Positions 9,199-17,637 of a DNA stretch of 64,000 nt are shown here, piece after piece. The notes under the pieces were generated by a model. It saw only the letters and a program-made list of their open reading frames with translations. It had not been told where the DNA came from and made no database searches. The number at the start of each line of letters is the position of its first letter. Position 1 is the stretch's first letter. A program made the translations under genes and the position numbers. The stretch lies in assembly GCA_964511425.1 (NCBI GenBank), contig CAZEFI010000004.1:37669-101668 (forward strand). Reading direction: 5' to 3'. The stretch comes from Bin55 sp964511425 (GTDB lineage Bacteria > Pseudomonadota > Gammaproteobacteria > Pseudomonadales > Azotimanducaceae).

Positions 9199-9817
9199 GT
9201 AGGCGTGCGCGCTGTTCTTTGATTGAGTCGCGTTTCCGACGTGCGTTCCCAAATTGCGTTTGTAGAAAAGACATTTGGTCACCCAATATCCGGCCAGAAT
9301 TTATGAGTGCTAGGTACTCAGCTAGATTCGGCGTATAAGGTAGCGCGATCAGTTCCCACCCACAATCTTCAATGAGACGGTTACCTTTGTAATGATTACA
9401 CCGCTTACAGGCAGCGACGACGTTTGTCCACTCATCGGTACCGCCCATTGATCTCGGTACGATGTGATCTCGAGTTAGGTTAAAGACAGATTGCTTCTGC
9501 CCGCAATACATACAAGTATTGTTATCCCGGACGAATAGAGCTTGATTTGTGAGCGGAGGAATCTGATGGTGAGACTTTTGATAAATTCGACCATTGCAAG
9601 CGACGATACTGTTGACGTCGACGACTGTCCTACTACCGTCTACACGAGAGTAGCCACCTCGAATTCTTAAGACTGAGTCACCAAGAGTCCATCTTACTAA
9701 ATCCCGAGTATATAAGCTGACCGCAGCTTGCCAAGTAATCCATCGTATTGGCTGTCCGGACATGTCCAACCGCAAAACTCTCGGAACGCGATGAAATTGA
9801 TCTAGTGTTGCTAACAT
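9191..9817 (-). CDS. HNH endonuclease domain protein
   Basis: This 208-residue protein has a zinc-stabilised HNH nuclease core around residues 95-150. The first CxxC is CMYCG, followed by LTRDHIVPRSMGG (the HNH histidine pair region), then WTNVVAACKRCNHYKGNR, which holds the central Asn and the second CxxC. The roughly 90-residue N-terminal part and basic C-terminal tail match the chromosomal HNH proteins common in aerobic proteobacteria. These are usually not linked to a restriction methylase, and none is visible here. Its role is unknown; DNA nicking or repair is possible. The ATG has no clear ribosome site. It converges with the M20 gene with an 8-bp overlap. Confidence 0.88.
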   Translation of the reverse strand: MLATLDQFHRVPRVLRLDMSGQPIRWITWQAAVSLYTRDLVRWTLGDSVLRIRGGYSRVDGSRTVVDVNSIVACNGRIYQKSHHQIPPLTNQALFVRDNNTCMYCGQKQSVFNLTRDHIVPRSMGGTDEWTNVVAACKRCNHYKGNRLIEDCGWELIALPYTPNLAEYLALINSGRILGDQMSFLQTQFGNARRKRDSIKEQRARLPN

Positions 9818-10184
9818 TTGTGTTCTAGCTAAGTTCAGTCTCCAAGCGGCCGAAACAGTACAACTTTCGAATTGAGCAATATGTTAGGTCTGTGGTTTCC
9901 ATAATACGCAATGGTCTGACACAATATCTGTTTAACACTAATCCCTCTTGCTCTAAAGCTCAATTGAAATGTGTTTATTGTGTTTCAATTCGTCGGATGA
10001 CATACCTAATCGCGACCGCACAACCGCACCATGATACGCGGAATCTTACAAACAGAGAGTCCGCAGCCGCCTGATATGATAAAGAAAAAAGTCTAACCAC
10101 AAGAGCCATTGATAGTATAAACTTGATCAATTGGACAAATCCGGAGCAGATTGGTTGCGTCAACCTGTCGAATAGATCCGACAC
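9818..10184. other. Gene-poor stretch with a minor minus-strand frame
   Basis: No convincing gene lies here. A 69-codon minus-strand frame (9975-10184) starts at a GTG directly after, and in phase with, the TGA of the small HTH gene. Its sequence is hydrophobic and arginine-rich with no recognisable family, so I do not call it as a gene. Confidence 0.5.
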
Positions 10185-10316
10185 TCAATTTACTATTCCT
10201 AGCTCTTCACTCACTTGAGCCGGAGAAACTCTAGAACTGCGATACAGTGTCTCCGCTTCGCGTTTTAACTCGTCATTAAAGTGTATCAGAGTTCGTTTTT
10301 TCTTAGAATCAGTCAT
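10185..10316 (-). CDS. 43-residue transposase-type HTH peptide, probably an IS3 OrfA remnant
   Basis: This short ORF has an ATG and a good AGGAG ribosome site 10 nt upstream. The peptide is basic at its N-terminus. It then reads FNDELKREAETLYRSS-VSPAQVSEELGI, the pattern of the first two helices of the transposase HTH found in IS3/IS911 OrfA proteins (F-x-x-E-(F/L)-K-R-E-A-x-x-L-Y followed by a V-A-x-x-L-G-I helix). It stops just where the recognition helix should continue. The same frame stays open for another 69 codons after the TGA, but that part does not resemble OrfA. It may be a decayed insertion sequence or a domesticated micro-regulator. It was found by direct reading. Confidence 0.5.
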   Translation of the reverse strand: MTDSKKKRTLIHFNDELKREAETLYRSSRVSPAQVSEELGIVN

Positions 10317-10664
10317 CGATTAATTTCTCCTGTAAATTGTCTTAACGACAGTCCTTTTTTTGTACGCGAACCCAAGCGCGCTCAAACCCGTGCAATTAGA
10401 CGAGACGAATCAAGACGTGGGAAATTAGCCGGTTCAAACTGTAATTAGAAAATCTTCAAACTTTTTAGCGAAAATGGATTTACAAGTTTACACAAAGTAA
10501 CCTGCCAAAATTCTTTTGGAACCGCGTTGTAGAAGACACCATTTTTTTGCACACTCACGCGAGTTAAGTCGAAATAAACTGTACAATAGACTGTTGAGTG
10601 GGACTAAGTCCTCGACTTTAGGCCCATTTCCACTATCAAACAAGGATGTTTTGAGGATTAAGTT
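10317..10664. other. Divergent intergenic region
   Basis: About 350 bp lie between the small HTH gene (minus) and the SPOR lipoprotein gene (plus). A TACAAT at about 10580 and an AGGATGTTTTGAGGATT ribosome region lie ahead of the plus-strand gene. A weak TGTC/GACA hairpin followed by a T-run is near 10330-10358. I see no gene in it. Confidence 0.4.
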
Positions 10665-11387
10665 ATGAATTCTTGGCAATGGATTGCTATCCCTCTTACC
10701 GCGCTCGCGCTTACTGGCTGTGCTTCGTTGTTTCAGTCAAACCCATCTAGTGAAACTGTAGTCGATGAACTGTGGGACTGCACTGAAGTCGACGAAAACG
10801 GCGAATGGGACTGTGAAGAAATCGAAGATGGCGTCAGTACTGAAGACTTGGTCGCGACAGTCAGCGGAAACAGCACGTCTTCTTCCACTCTCGCTTTGGT
10901 TGGTCCAAGGACGACAGCTCTAGCGTCGGTGCCACAACCGCGTTCAAGTTCCAAACCAGTAGTGACTGCGTTAACTCCATCTGTGCCTACACCGGTTGCA
11001 ATGTCCGTGGAAAGTGAACAGGAAGAAGAAGAAGATTTACCAGACTATCTATGGCTCGCTTATGAACCTGAAGCCGATACACATATTCAAGATCTTCCTG
11101 ATAACTTTTACGTGGTTCAACTGGCAGCTTTCGCAACGAAAGAAAAAGCCATTGAGTACGTGTCTAGCCAGAAAAACCTACGCGAATTGAGAGGTGTTCG
11201 CGTGCTTGCGAACGATAAAGCTTACTTCAATATTTTGCTAGGTATCTATGAGAACAAGCGTCGTGCCGAACGGGCTGTCAAAAGCGTAGAAAATGAACTC
11301 GGTGACAAGACACCGTGGATCAGGTCAATGTCGTCAATCAAAACCGCGATGAAAGCGGCTGACAAAAAGTTCGGTGAAGAGTACTAA
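10665..11387 (+). CDS. SPOR domain lipoprotein
   Basis: This 240-residue envelope protein has a lipoprotein signal peptide ending in LTGC, with acylated Cys19, so it should be anchored in the outer or inner membrane facing the periplasm. Residues 30-60 are very acidic and contain two copies of W-D-C-x-E (37-41 and 48-52, 11-residue period). A low-complexity Ser/Thr/Pro/Val linker and an EEEEEDLPDYLW segment follow. The C-terminal 75 residues (FYVVQLAAFATKEKAIEYV to the end) form a SPOR fold, which binds denuded peptidoglycan glycans at division sites. A GAGGA ribosome site precedes the ATG. The role is probably at the septum or in wall remodelling. Confidence 0.85.
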   Translation: MNSWQWIAIPLTALALTGCASLFQSNPSSETVVDELWDCTEVDENGEWDCEEIEDGVSTEDLVATVSGNSTSSSTLALVGPRTTALASVPQPRSSSKPVVTALTPSVPTPVAMSVESEQEEEEDLPDYLWLAYEPEADTHIQDLPDNFYVVQLAAFATKEKAIEYVSSQKNLRELRGVRVLANDKAYFNILLGIYENKRRAERAVKSVENELGDKTPWIRSMSSIKTAMKAADKKFGEEY

Positions 11388-11406
11388 TCTCGCAAAAAAT
11401 ACTGCG

Positions 11407-11886
11407 TCATAGTGCACTGAGAATACTCTCAGCGTTGCTGACTTCAAACTTGCCAGGTTCTTCGACCGCAAGCTGGGTTACCGCGCCGTCTTCGACAATC
11501 ATCGCGTAGCGCTCTGAGCGCGTACCCAATCCAAAAGACGATCCGTCGAGTGTAAGTCCAATCGCTTGAGTAAATTCACCGTTGCCATCGCCGGCCATGA
11601 CGATGTCATCGGCATCTTGATCTCGACCCCAAGCATCCATGACGAATACATCGTTCATGGAAACGCAGACTATTTCGTCTACGCCTCTAGCTTTGATTGC
11701 ATCGGCAAGACGTACGAACCCAGGCAAGTGCTGTTCAGAGCAGGTCGGCGTAAACGCTCCGGGGACGGCGAAAATTACGACTTTTTTACCTGCTACAAGA
11801 TCGTTTATCGATACTTTTGCTGGTCGTCCATCGCGCATGATGCGTAACGTTGCATTCGGCAACCGATCTCCTACATGAATTGACAT
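11407..11886 (-). CDS. Peroxiredoxin, Prx5 / AhpE-TSA type
   Basis: This thiol peroxidase reduces H2O2 and organic peroxides in the cytosol. The peroxidatic motif is PGAFTPTCSEQHLPG, with the Prx5-specific T-P-T-C; the following SMNDVFVMDAWG block is also typical of the Prx5 family. No C-terminal glutaredoxin domain is present. From the chosen ATG the protein has 159 residues, the usual length. This start is preceded by GGAGAGGAG four bases upstream; a TTG 15 bp earlier lies inside the ribosome site and is unlikely. The gene converges with the SPOR gene with about 20 bp between the stops. Confidence 0.95.
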   Translation of the reverse strand: MSIHVGDRLPNATLRIMRDGRPAKVSINDLVAGKKVVIFAVPGAFTPTCSEQHLPGFVRLADAIKARGVDEIVCVSMNDVFVMDAWGRDQDADDIVMAGDGNGEFTQAIGLTLDGSSFGLGTRSERYAMIVEDGAVTQLAVEEPGKFEVSNAESILSAL

Positions 11887-11985
11887 AATTCTCCTCTCCA
11901 AGTTCGTGTAAATTCTAAAAAGGAAATTTTAGTGACGAGGATGCTTTTTTCCGCGTGCAGTGGAAATTCGCCAAGTTAAAGCTCG

Positions 11986-12876
11986 ATGATTTCAAGGATA
12001 CCACGCAATGATCGGATCGCGATTTTTTTGGCCGTTGCAGTGGTTCTCTGTTGGTCGACGGTAGCGACTGGCTTTAAATTAGCACTACAGCATCTTTCAG
12101 TACCTCAACTACTTTTTGCTAGTACCTTAGTTTCCTTCCTCTTTTTCGCGTTGGTTGCATGCTTTACAGGAATAAGAAAACTGAATTGGAAAACCATCGG
12201 GCGAGGTGTGATACTTGGACTCATCAATCCTTTTTCATATTACTTGGTATTGTTCGCAGCTTATGAGCGGTTACCCGCACAAATCGCCCAACCGCTAAAT
12301 TACACGCACGCGATTGTTACGGCTCTTCTTGCAATACCGTTGCTCAAACAACGACCTACCCCGCGAATATGGTTGGGTTTGATGATCGGTTACCTAGGTG
12401 TTGTCATTCTTGTAACCAAAGGATCTTTTACCGACTTTTCGTTTGATCGTCTGGGTGTCACGTTAGCGTTGGGTAGCGCACTGCTTTGGGGCGCATACTG
12501 GGTTCTGACAGTACGATACGCGGAAGATGCAGTTACTTTGTTGCTCTTAGCGTTTGCCACAGCTATGCCCTGTGCAGCTGCATTTTGTCTTTTGTTCGAC
12601 AGTCTCCCTGCATTCAATCTAGTCAATTTAGGGTTTGCTCTTTGGCTTGGCGTAGCTGAAATGGGTCTCGCATTTCTACTCTGGCAACGCGCACTCAAGA
12701 CAGCTACGCAAGTTAGTCTGATCACGCCGATTGCTTACTTAAGTCCGGGGCTGTCACTGTTCTTTATCCACTATATACTTGGTGAAAAGGTACCATTGGT
12801 AACGATCTTCGGGTTGGCAACACTGATGGCCGGAATTCTGATCATGTACTTTCGAAAAACGCAGCTCACAAGTTAG
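11986..12876 (+). CDS. EamA / DMT family transporter
   Basis: This 296-residue inner-membrane protein has ten predicted hydrophobic segments in two EamA repeats (about residues 10-140 and 155-290), the drug/metabolite transporter architecture. Motifs include the first-helix W-S-T-V-A-T-G-F, FSYYLVLFAAYERLPAQIAQPLNYTHAI in repeat one, and WGAYWVLTVRYA plus LWQRALKTATQVSLITPIAYLSPGLSLFF in repeat two. Members export amino acids, nucleosides or other small metabolites, and the substrate cannot be predicted here. The ATG lies about 100 bp from the divergent peroxiredoxin start, so the two may share a regulatory region. Confidence 0.9.
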   Translation: MISRIPRNDRIAIFLAVAVVLCWSTVATGFKLALQHLSVPQLLFASTLVSFLFFALVACFTGIRKLNWKTIGRGVILGLINPFSYYLVLFAAYERLPAQIAQPLNYTHAIVTALLAIPLLKQRPTPRIWLGLMIGYLGVVILVTKGSFTDFSFDRLGVTLALGSALLWGAYWVLTVRYAEDAVTLLLLAFATAMPCAAAFCLLFDSLPAFNLVNLGFALWLGVAEMGLAFLLWQRALKTATQVSLITPIAYLSPGLSLFFIHYILGEKVPLVTIFGLATLMAGILIMYFRKTQLTS

Positions 12877-12984
12877 TAGTGGTTCAGGTTTTAAATATTG
12901 ACGGAGCTTGTGTCGCAGTATCTTTGAAAGAGTATTCAACTAGGCGCAGACCTTTATATGAGAACTACAGACTAGGTCTATGTT

Positions 12985-13290
12985 TCAGGTGAGAACCGCT
13001 TCGAACAACTCTAACTGAGGTCCTGCTAAGTAGGTTCCTTGGGGAGCACTTCGTTGCGCGTGTGCCTTTCGAAAAGCTTCTGACTGCGTCCAAGCTTCAA
13101 AGGCGTCCTTTGACTCCCAAATAGTGTGGGAAGCATACAAAACATAGTCGGCTACACGAGGTCCTCGGAGAAGTGCAAAGCTACGAAAACCCGGTACTTC
13201 ATCTAAATAGGACTCACGCTGTCTCCATGTTTCAACGAACTTCTCCTCCAGCGTTGGATTAATGCGAAAACGGTTCATCGCTACGAACAT
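12985..13290 (-). CDS. Antibiotic biosynthesis monooxygenase (ABM) domain protein
   Basis: This 101-residue single-domain protein has a dimeric ferredoxin-like ABM fold. It opens with MFVAMNRFRINP, continues with an ETW-QRESYLDEVPGF segment, and has YVLYASHTIWESKDAFEAWTQSEAFRKAH, typical of the HmoA/IsdG-like and YgiN-like families. Relatives include heme-degrading monooxygenases and quinol monooxygenases. The W-x-(S/N)-K-x-x-F-x-x-W-x-x-S-x-x-F pattern resembles HmoA-type proteins, so a heme-linked role is possible but not proven. An AAGAGG ribosome site lies 8 nt before the ATG. The P450 gene lies upstream on the same strand. Confidence 0.85.
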   Translation of the reverse strand: MFVAMNRFRINPTLEEKFVETWRQRESYLDEVPGFRSFALLRGPRVADYVLYASHTIWESKDAFEAWTQSEAFRKAHAQRSAPQGTYLAGPQLELFEAVLT

Positions 13291-13443
13291 GTAAATAACC
13301 TCTTAGTGACTCTATGGAAATGAGCACAACGTTTAGCCCATGCTCGTGACGTCATTCTAGTTACGTCTTGATCGGAATTGGTTCGATAGGGAAGCCGTAC
13401 CTCAAATAAGAGCGAGCCTAATTCTAGATCTCATGCGAACACT

Positions 13444-14781
13444 CTACTTATGCTGTATTCGCACGGGTAGCTTCGTAATTCCGTGGAGGAAACTTGACCA
13501 TTGAAACTCTGGACGACCGACGACTTCGATACGTTTAAAACGTTGTAAGATTTCTTCCCACAAAACCTGCAGTTGCATCTCTGCAAGTCGATAACCGACA
13601 CAGCGATGAATACCGTAGCCAAACCCTAAGTGGCTTCGAATGTTATCTCGATCAATCGAGAATCGATCGGGTTGAGAAAACACCTCTTCATCTCGATTTC
13701 CCGAGACGTACCATAAAGCGAGCCGATCTCCTTTCTTTAATTTCTTCCCCCGAAACTCAATGTCTTCAGTTGCGGTACGAGCCATATGTGCAATTGCTGA
13801 TTGCATACGAATCATTTCTAAAACTGCTGAAGGTACTAAGTTTGGATTTCGGGTAAGCCGTTCATACTCACTTGGAAAATCATGGAAAAACTTCACACCT
13901 CCAGAAATAGAGTTGCGCGTAGTTTCGTTTCCACCGACGATAAGCAGTAACAAATTTCCCAAGAGTTCGTTCGGTGGCATTTCCTTTGTCGACTCACTCT
14001 GTGCTAACATGGAAATCAAATCATGACCGGAATCTGAGCTAGCTTTGCGTTCTTCAAATATCTTCGAGAAGTACTCAAAGCACTGCCAAAGTTCTTTAAA
14101 AGCTTCTTCTACAGAGGCAAAAAGTTCTGGATTCGTGTTGTTAGTAGCCGCGTCAGACCAACGGATCAAGAGCATCCGATCTTCTTGTGGCACGTCAAAC
14201 AGTATCGCGAGCATTTGACTTGTGAGTTCAATCGAAACTTCTGATACCCAATCAAACTCCTCGTTTACTGGCAACTGTGCTAAGATCGCTTGCGCACGTT
14301 CGCGAATAATGGGTTCTAATGGTTTCAGCGAACGTTGTACAAACATTGGCTGAACGGCTTTTCTTTGAGCTGTGTGTTTCGGCGGATCCATCATGATGAA
14401 CATGGGTAGATTGAAACGTGGGTCTGCTTCACCTTCATCGTAGGGTTTTCCGGATAGCTGGATCCCACCGTGACGTTGTTCGGAGGAAAACACTTTAAAG
14501 TTTCTCTCGATGTCCATGATGTCCTGATGCTTTGTTATTGACCAAAATGGACCGAACATGCTATCTTCGGTGAGATGAACCGGGTCTTCTGTTCGTAACC
14601 GAGCAAAATATTTGAACATCGATTGGTGTTTAAACAAACTTGGATGTTCCGGCGATAATTCAGCCAACGGAATTTCATTCACATCGCGATCTGGGTCTAC
14701 AGCGTATTTCGCTTGAACTTCTTCATTCAAAAGTGCAAAGCGTTCTGCGGTTGTCAGTTCTGAAATATCTTTTTTGTCCAT
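13444..14781 (-). CDS. Cytochrome P450, CYP153-like
   Basis: This 445-residue soluble bacterial P450 shows the heme-ligand motif FGYGIHRCVG (Cys394), the I-helix GGNETTRNS with the acid-threonine pair, the K-helix ExxR as LEMIR, and the MMDPPKHTAQRK C-helix segment. The LLLIVGGNETTRNSISGGV and WYVSGNRDEEVF blocks and the LPVRI ending resemble CYP153 alkane or fatty-acid terminal hydroxylases. The subfamily call is by eye only. CYP153 enzymes need a ferredoxin and a ferredoxin reductase; neither is visible nearby. The likely role is oxidation of a hydrophobic carbon source or terpenoid. The ATG faces the ligA 3' end about 100 bp away. Confidence 0.93.
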   Translation of the reverse strand: MDKKDISELTTAERFALLNEEVQAKYAVDPDRDVNEIPLAELSPEHPSLFKHQSMFKYFARLRTEDPVHLTEDSMFGPFWSITKHQDIMDIERNFKVFSSEQRHGGIQLSGKPYDEGEADPRFNLPMFIMMDPPKHTAQRKAVQPMFVQRSLKPLEPIIRERAQAILAQLPVNEEFDWVSEVSIELTSQMLAILFDVPQEDRMLLIRWSDAATNNTNPELFASVEEAFKELWQCFEYFSKIFEERKASSDSGHDLISMLAQSESTKEMPPNELLGNLLLLIVGGNETTRNSISGGVKFFHDFPSEYERLTRNPNLVPSAVLEMIRMQSAIAHMARTATEDIEFRGKKLKKGDRLALWYVSGNRDEEVFSQPDRFSIDRDNIRSHLGFGYGIHRCVGYRLAEMQLQVLWEEILQRFKRIEVVGRPEFQWSSFLHGITKLPVRIQHK

Positions 14782-14885
14782 TTTTGTTAGAAGTCACCTC
14801 ATATGTTTGAATGATAGGAATAACCGCACGAGCTACGCAAGAGACAGAAAATTTCAACTCTCATCGGCACCCCGACTTGAAAAGA

Positions 14886-17606
14886 TCATAAGTCTGGAGG
14901 AAGATTTTCGCGGAGAAATGCATCAAACTCCTCCGAATTCAAAACTTTTAATCCTAACTCCTTCGCTTTCGTTAACTTACTACCAGCGGCTTCACCCGCG
15001 ACCACAACGTCGGTTTTTTGCGAGACAGAGCTCACAACCTTCGCACCAAGTTGTTTAAGTTTCTGTGTCGCTTCTGGTCTTCGAATCGACAACGTTCCGG
15101 TGATAACCCAAGTTTGGTTAGACAAAGGTAAGCTTGACCCGCGTTGTTCATATGGCCAATGGACCCCTGCGTCTACTAACGCGAGCACGAGCTCTCGATT
15201 TGTAGAGTTAGAAAAGAAATTGCTAATATTTTCGCTCACGACATTTCCTACGTCCTCAACAGTTTCCAATTCCTCCTGTGTTGCATTTAAGAGAGCATCA
15301 AGCGAATGAAATCGCGTAGCTAGGTTTTGTGCGGTGGATTCACCAACTTCGGGAATGCCAAGTCCGAAAATGAAACGAGCAAAGGTCGTTTTTTTGCTTT
15401 TCTGAATATTGGCTGCTAGTTGAATCGCGTTTTCCTCACCGATTCTCTCTTTTGTCGCCATGTTGTACCCAATACACGCTGCAATACGCGTCGCTACGTG
15501 TTCATCAATTCCATCAAGTTCACCGATGTCGGACCCGGTTGCCGTTAGTAATGAATCTAATGTCGGAAACTCAACGACCAACGATTCTGCTTGCTGCTTA
15601 TTCAAGACGATGACGTGTTTTTCTCGAAGAAATCTCGCGAGATTGTGTGCTTTGTCGATTTCACTAGGGCTTTTTTCGAGTTTTAGCTTGTTCAATAATT
15701 CTTCCGTATCCGTAAGATCCAGTGGGCAAACATATTGAAGTTCGTGTGGAGTAGTTTGTTTCAGACTTTCAAGATCGTGATATTTTCTAACTATGTTCAT
15801 TACAAACGATCGGGGAACCAAGGGATACTTTAACTCCCTTAAGTATCTGATGAATCCGTCCCTTCGATATCGTTCGACTACCTGTGCATGCAACGTAATC
15901 AAATCGTCTTGATCATGAAAAGTCTTCTTTAAAAACGAACAAATTTCCTCTACCAATTCCTGTTGTATGTCTTTTAAGACGTTCGAGATTTTTTCTACAG
16001 ATGCACTAGCAAGTTTTGGAAGCGGTGAAAAGTTAGTCGCGAAAGTGGTGAGTTTTGCTTTTTTTAGATGCGGAATCTCCAGGGAAACTAGGTACTGTTC
16101 ATACGCAAGTTTGTCGATTCTCTTCTGCGCGTTTGCAATTCTCTCTGAATTGTGTTCTCCAATTCGTTCCAACGTAGCTAGTTCATCCGATGTGAGATGG
16201 TATAAGTCTAAGGGGGATTTAACTACATTTAAGTCCACCAAGAAATTCACTGTATTGTCACCGAGTCCCTCGATATCCAACGCGCCTCTAGAGGCAAAAT
16301 GTCGGATGGATTCTTTACGCTGTGCAGAACAGAGCATTCGTTCCGTGCATCGAACTACGACTCCGTCTGGATCTCGGCTTGCTGCACTACCACAAACTGG
16401 ACAATTTGTGGGAACGTCCACTTCTTGCTGACCCGATGACACCACACGCAGCACCTGTGGGATCACGTCACCGGCGCGCCGCAATACCACCTCCGCACCA
16501 ATTTTTAATCCTAAGCGGTGGATTTCGTCGATGTTGTGTAAGGTCGCGTTCGACACAGTTACCCCATCGACATAAACAGGTTTCAAACGAGCAACGGGCG
16601 TGAGTGCTCCGGTTCTGCCAACCTGCCAATCCACGGCCAAAACCCTAGTTCGTGCTTCGCTCGATGGATATTTGTAGGCAATTGCCCATCGTGGTTGGCG
16701 TGTAAGTTGTCCTAAATCTCTTTGATCTTGAAAGTCATTGACTTTTATAACTACCCCATCAATCAAATAGTTTAGCTGGGCACGATCTGCATTGATTTGA
16801 TCGATATAACGCTCACAGTCTTCGATGCGATCAAACACTTCTATTCGTGGGTTCACCCGACATCCCCAATCTTGGCAATGTTTCAACGCATTTGCGTGGG
16901 TTCGCAAAATCAAGTCTTCAGATCTATGACCAATGGAATGACAATAAATGCTGAGAGGTCGAGACTGAGTGACTTTCGGATCTTTCTGCCTTAGACTGCC
17001 AGCCGCTCCATTACGAGGATTTCTCAGTTCGGGTTCAGATCGTTTGCGTGCTCGCTCATTAAACTGAGCAAACTTATCCAAAGGTAGATAGATTTCTCCA
17101 CGAATTTCAACTAGGTCTGGTATCGATGTTCCAAGCAATCTAAGCGGTACGCTTTGAATCGTTTTAACGTTAGCTGTGACATCTTCTCCTGTGGTACCAT
17201 CGCCTCGGGTCGCAGCGCGAATTAAGTCACCACGTTCGTAGTGCAAGGTTACTGCAACACCGTCGACTTTAGGCTCACAGATTAACTGTTTGATTTCGCG
17301 ATCTAGCAGTGCCTCATTGCGTTGGATCCAACTTTTTAGTTCGTCCATCGATGTGCTCTTGTCGAGCGAGAGCATAGGTTGTAGATGTGGGACGGATTGA
17401 AACGCTGTACTCGGCGACGCTCCAACTCTTTGTGTAGGAGAATTCGGAGTTACGAGGTTTGGATGAGTTTTTTCAATGTCCAGAAGTTCTTCAAATAACT
17501 GGTCATATTCCTGATCCGATATCTCCGGGTCATCTAATGCGTGATAGCGATAGTTGTGATACTCAATCTCTTTGCGAAGTTTCTCGACTCGGTCCGCAAT
17601 CGTCAA
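14886..17606 (-). CDS. ligA: NAD-dependent DNA ligase with expanded HhH region
   Basis: LigA seals nicks during replication and repair using NAD+. Visible parts are domain Ia (YHxxDDPEISDQEYD), adenylation EPKVDG with catalytic Lys113, the OB-fold near 320-395, a Cys4 zinc finger (Cys402, 405, 420, 426), a helix-hairpin-helix region, and a C-terminal BRCT domain (about 829-906). The length is 906 residues against about 670 in the family. All the excess lies between the first HhH helices (LERIGEHNSERIANA, about 479-493) and the canonical KKTTFARFIFGLGIPEVGE block at 738. The extra 240 residues look like three diverged copies of the roughly 75-residue unit seen at 742-815. The start is TTG, 31 bp after zipA. 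Catalytic residues are intact. Confidence 0.97.
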   Translation of the reverse strand: MTIADRVEKLRKEIEYHNYRYHALDDPEISDQEYDQLFEELLDIEKTHPNLVTPNSPTQRVGASPSTAFQSVPHLQPMLSLDKSTSMDELKSWIQRNEALLDREIKQLICEPKVDGVAVTLHYERGDLIRAATRGDGTTGEDVTANVKTIQSVPLRLLGTSIPDLVEIRGEIYLPLDKFAQFNERARKRSEPELRNPRNGAAGSLRQKDPKVTQSRPLSIYCHSIGHRSEDLILRTHANALKHCQDWGCRVNPRIEVFDRIEDCERYIDQINADRAQLNYLIDGVVIKVNDFQDQRDLGQLTRQPRWAIAYKYPSSEARTRVLAVDWQVGRTGALTPVARLKPVYVDGVTVSNATLHNIDEIHRLGLKIGAEVVLRRAGDVIPQVLRVVSSGQQEVDVPTNCPVCGSAASRDPDGVVVRCTERMLCSAQRKESIRHFASRGALDIEGLGDNTVNFLVDLNVVKSPLDLYHLTSDELATLERIGEHNSERIANAQKRIDKLAYEQYLVSLEIPHLKKAKLTTFATNFSPLPKLASASVEKISNVLKDIQQELVEEICSFLKKTFHDQDDLITLHAQVVERYRRDGFIRYLRELKYPLVPRSFVMNIVRKYHDLESLKQTTPHELQYVCPLDLTDTEELLNKLKLEKSPSEIDKAHNLARFLREKHVIVLNKQQAESLVVEFPTLDSLLTATGSDIGELDGIDEHVATRIAACIGYNMATKERIGEENAIQLAANIQKSKKTTFARFIFGLGIPEVGESTAQNLATRFHSLDALLNATQEELETVEDVGNVVSENISNFFSNSTNRELVLALVDAGVHWPYEQRGSSLPLSNQTWVITGTLSIRRPEATQKLKQLGAKVVSSVSQKTDVVVAGEAAGSKLTKAKELGLKVLNSEEFDAFLRENLPPDL
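15395..16109 (-). repeat. Tandem diverged HhH-unit repeats inside ligA
   Basis: Residues about 502-577, 585-650 and 656-733 of LigA each resemble the canonical unit at 742-815. Each begins with an aromatic-x-x-(Y/F)-(L/I) pair, as in YEQYL, FIRYL, LARFL and FARFI. An I/V-P-x-V-like turn follows, then a K/R-F/Y-x-x-L-x-x-L-x-x-(A/T)-(S/T) helix junction, as in FSPLPKLASAS, YHDLESLKQTT, FPTLDSLLTAT and FHSLDALLNAT. The third copy ends in an IGEENA-HhH that repeats the first one at 482. The copies are too diverged at the DNA level to be a recent duplication. Confidence 0.65.
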
Positions 17607-17637
17607 ATTTTGCTACTCGAACTTACTCAATACTCTA

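Noticed and set aside
9975..10184. 69-codon minus-strand ORF from GTG
   Set aside because: It has no ribosome site, no recognisable family and an odd composition. It is most simply the open continuation after the TGA of the small HTH ORF.
11872..11901. Longer peroxiredoxin start (MERRI-MSIH)
   Set aside because: The upstream TTG lies within the GGAGAGGAG ribosome site that serves the inner ATG, which matches the family N-terminus.
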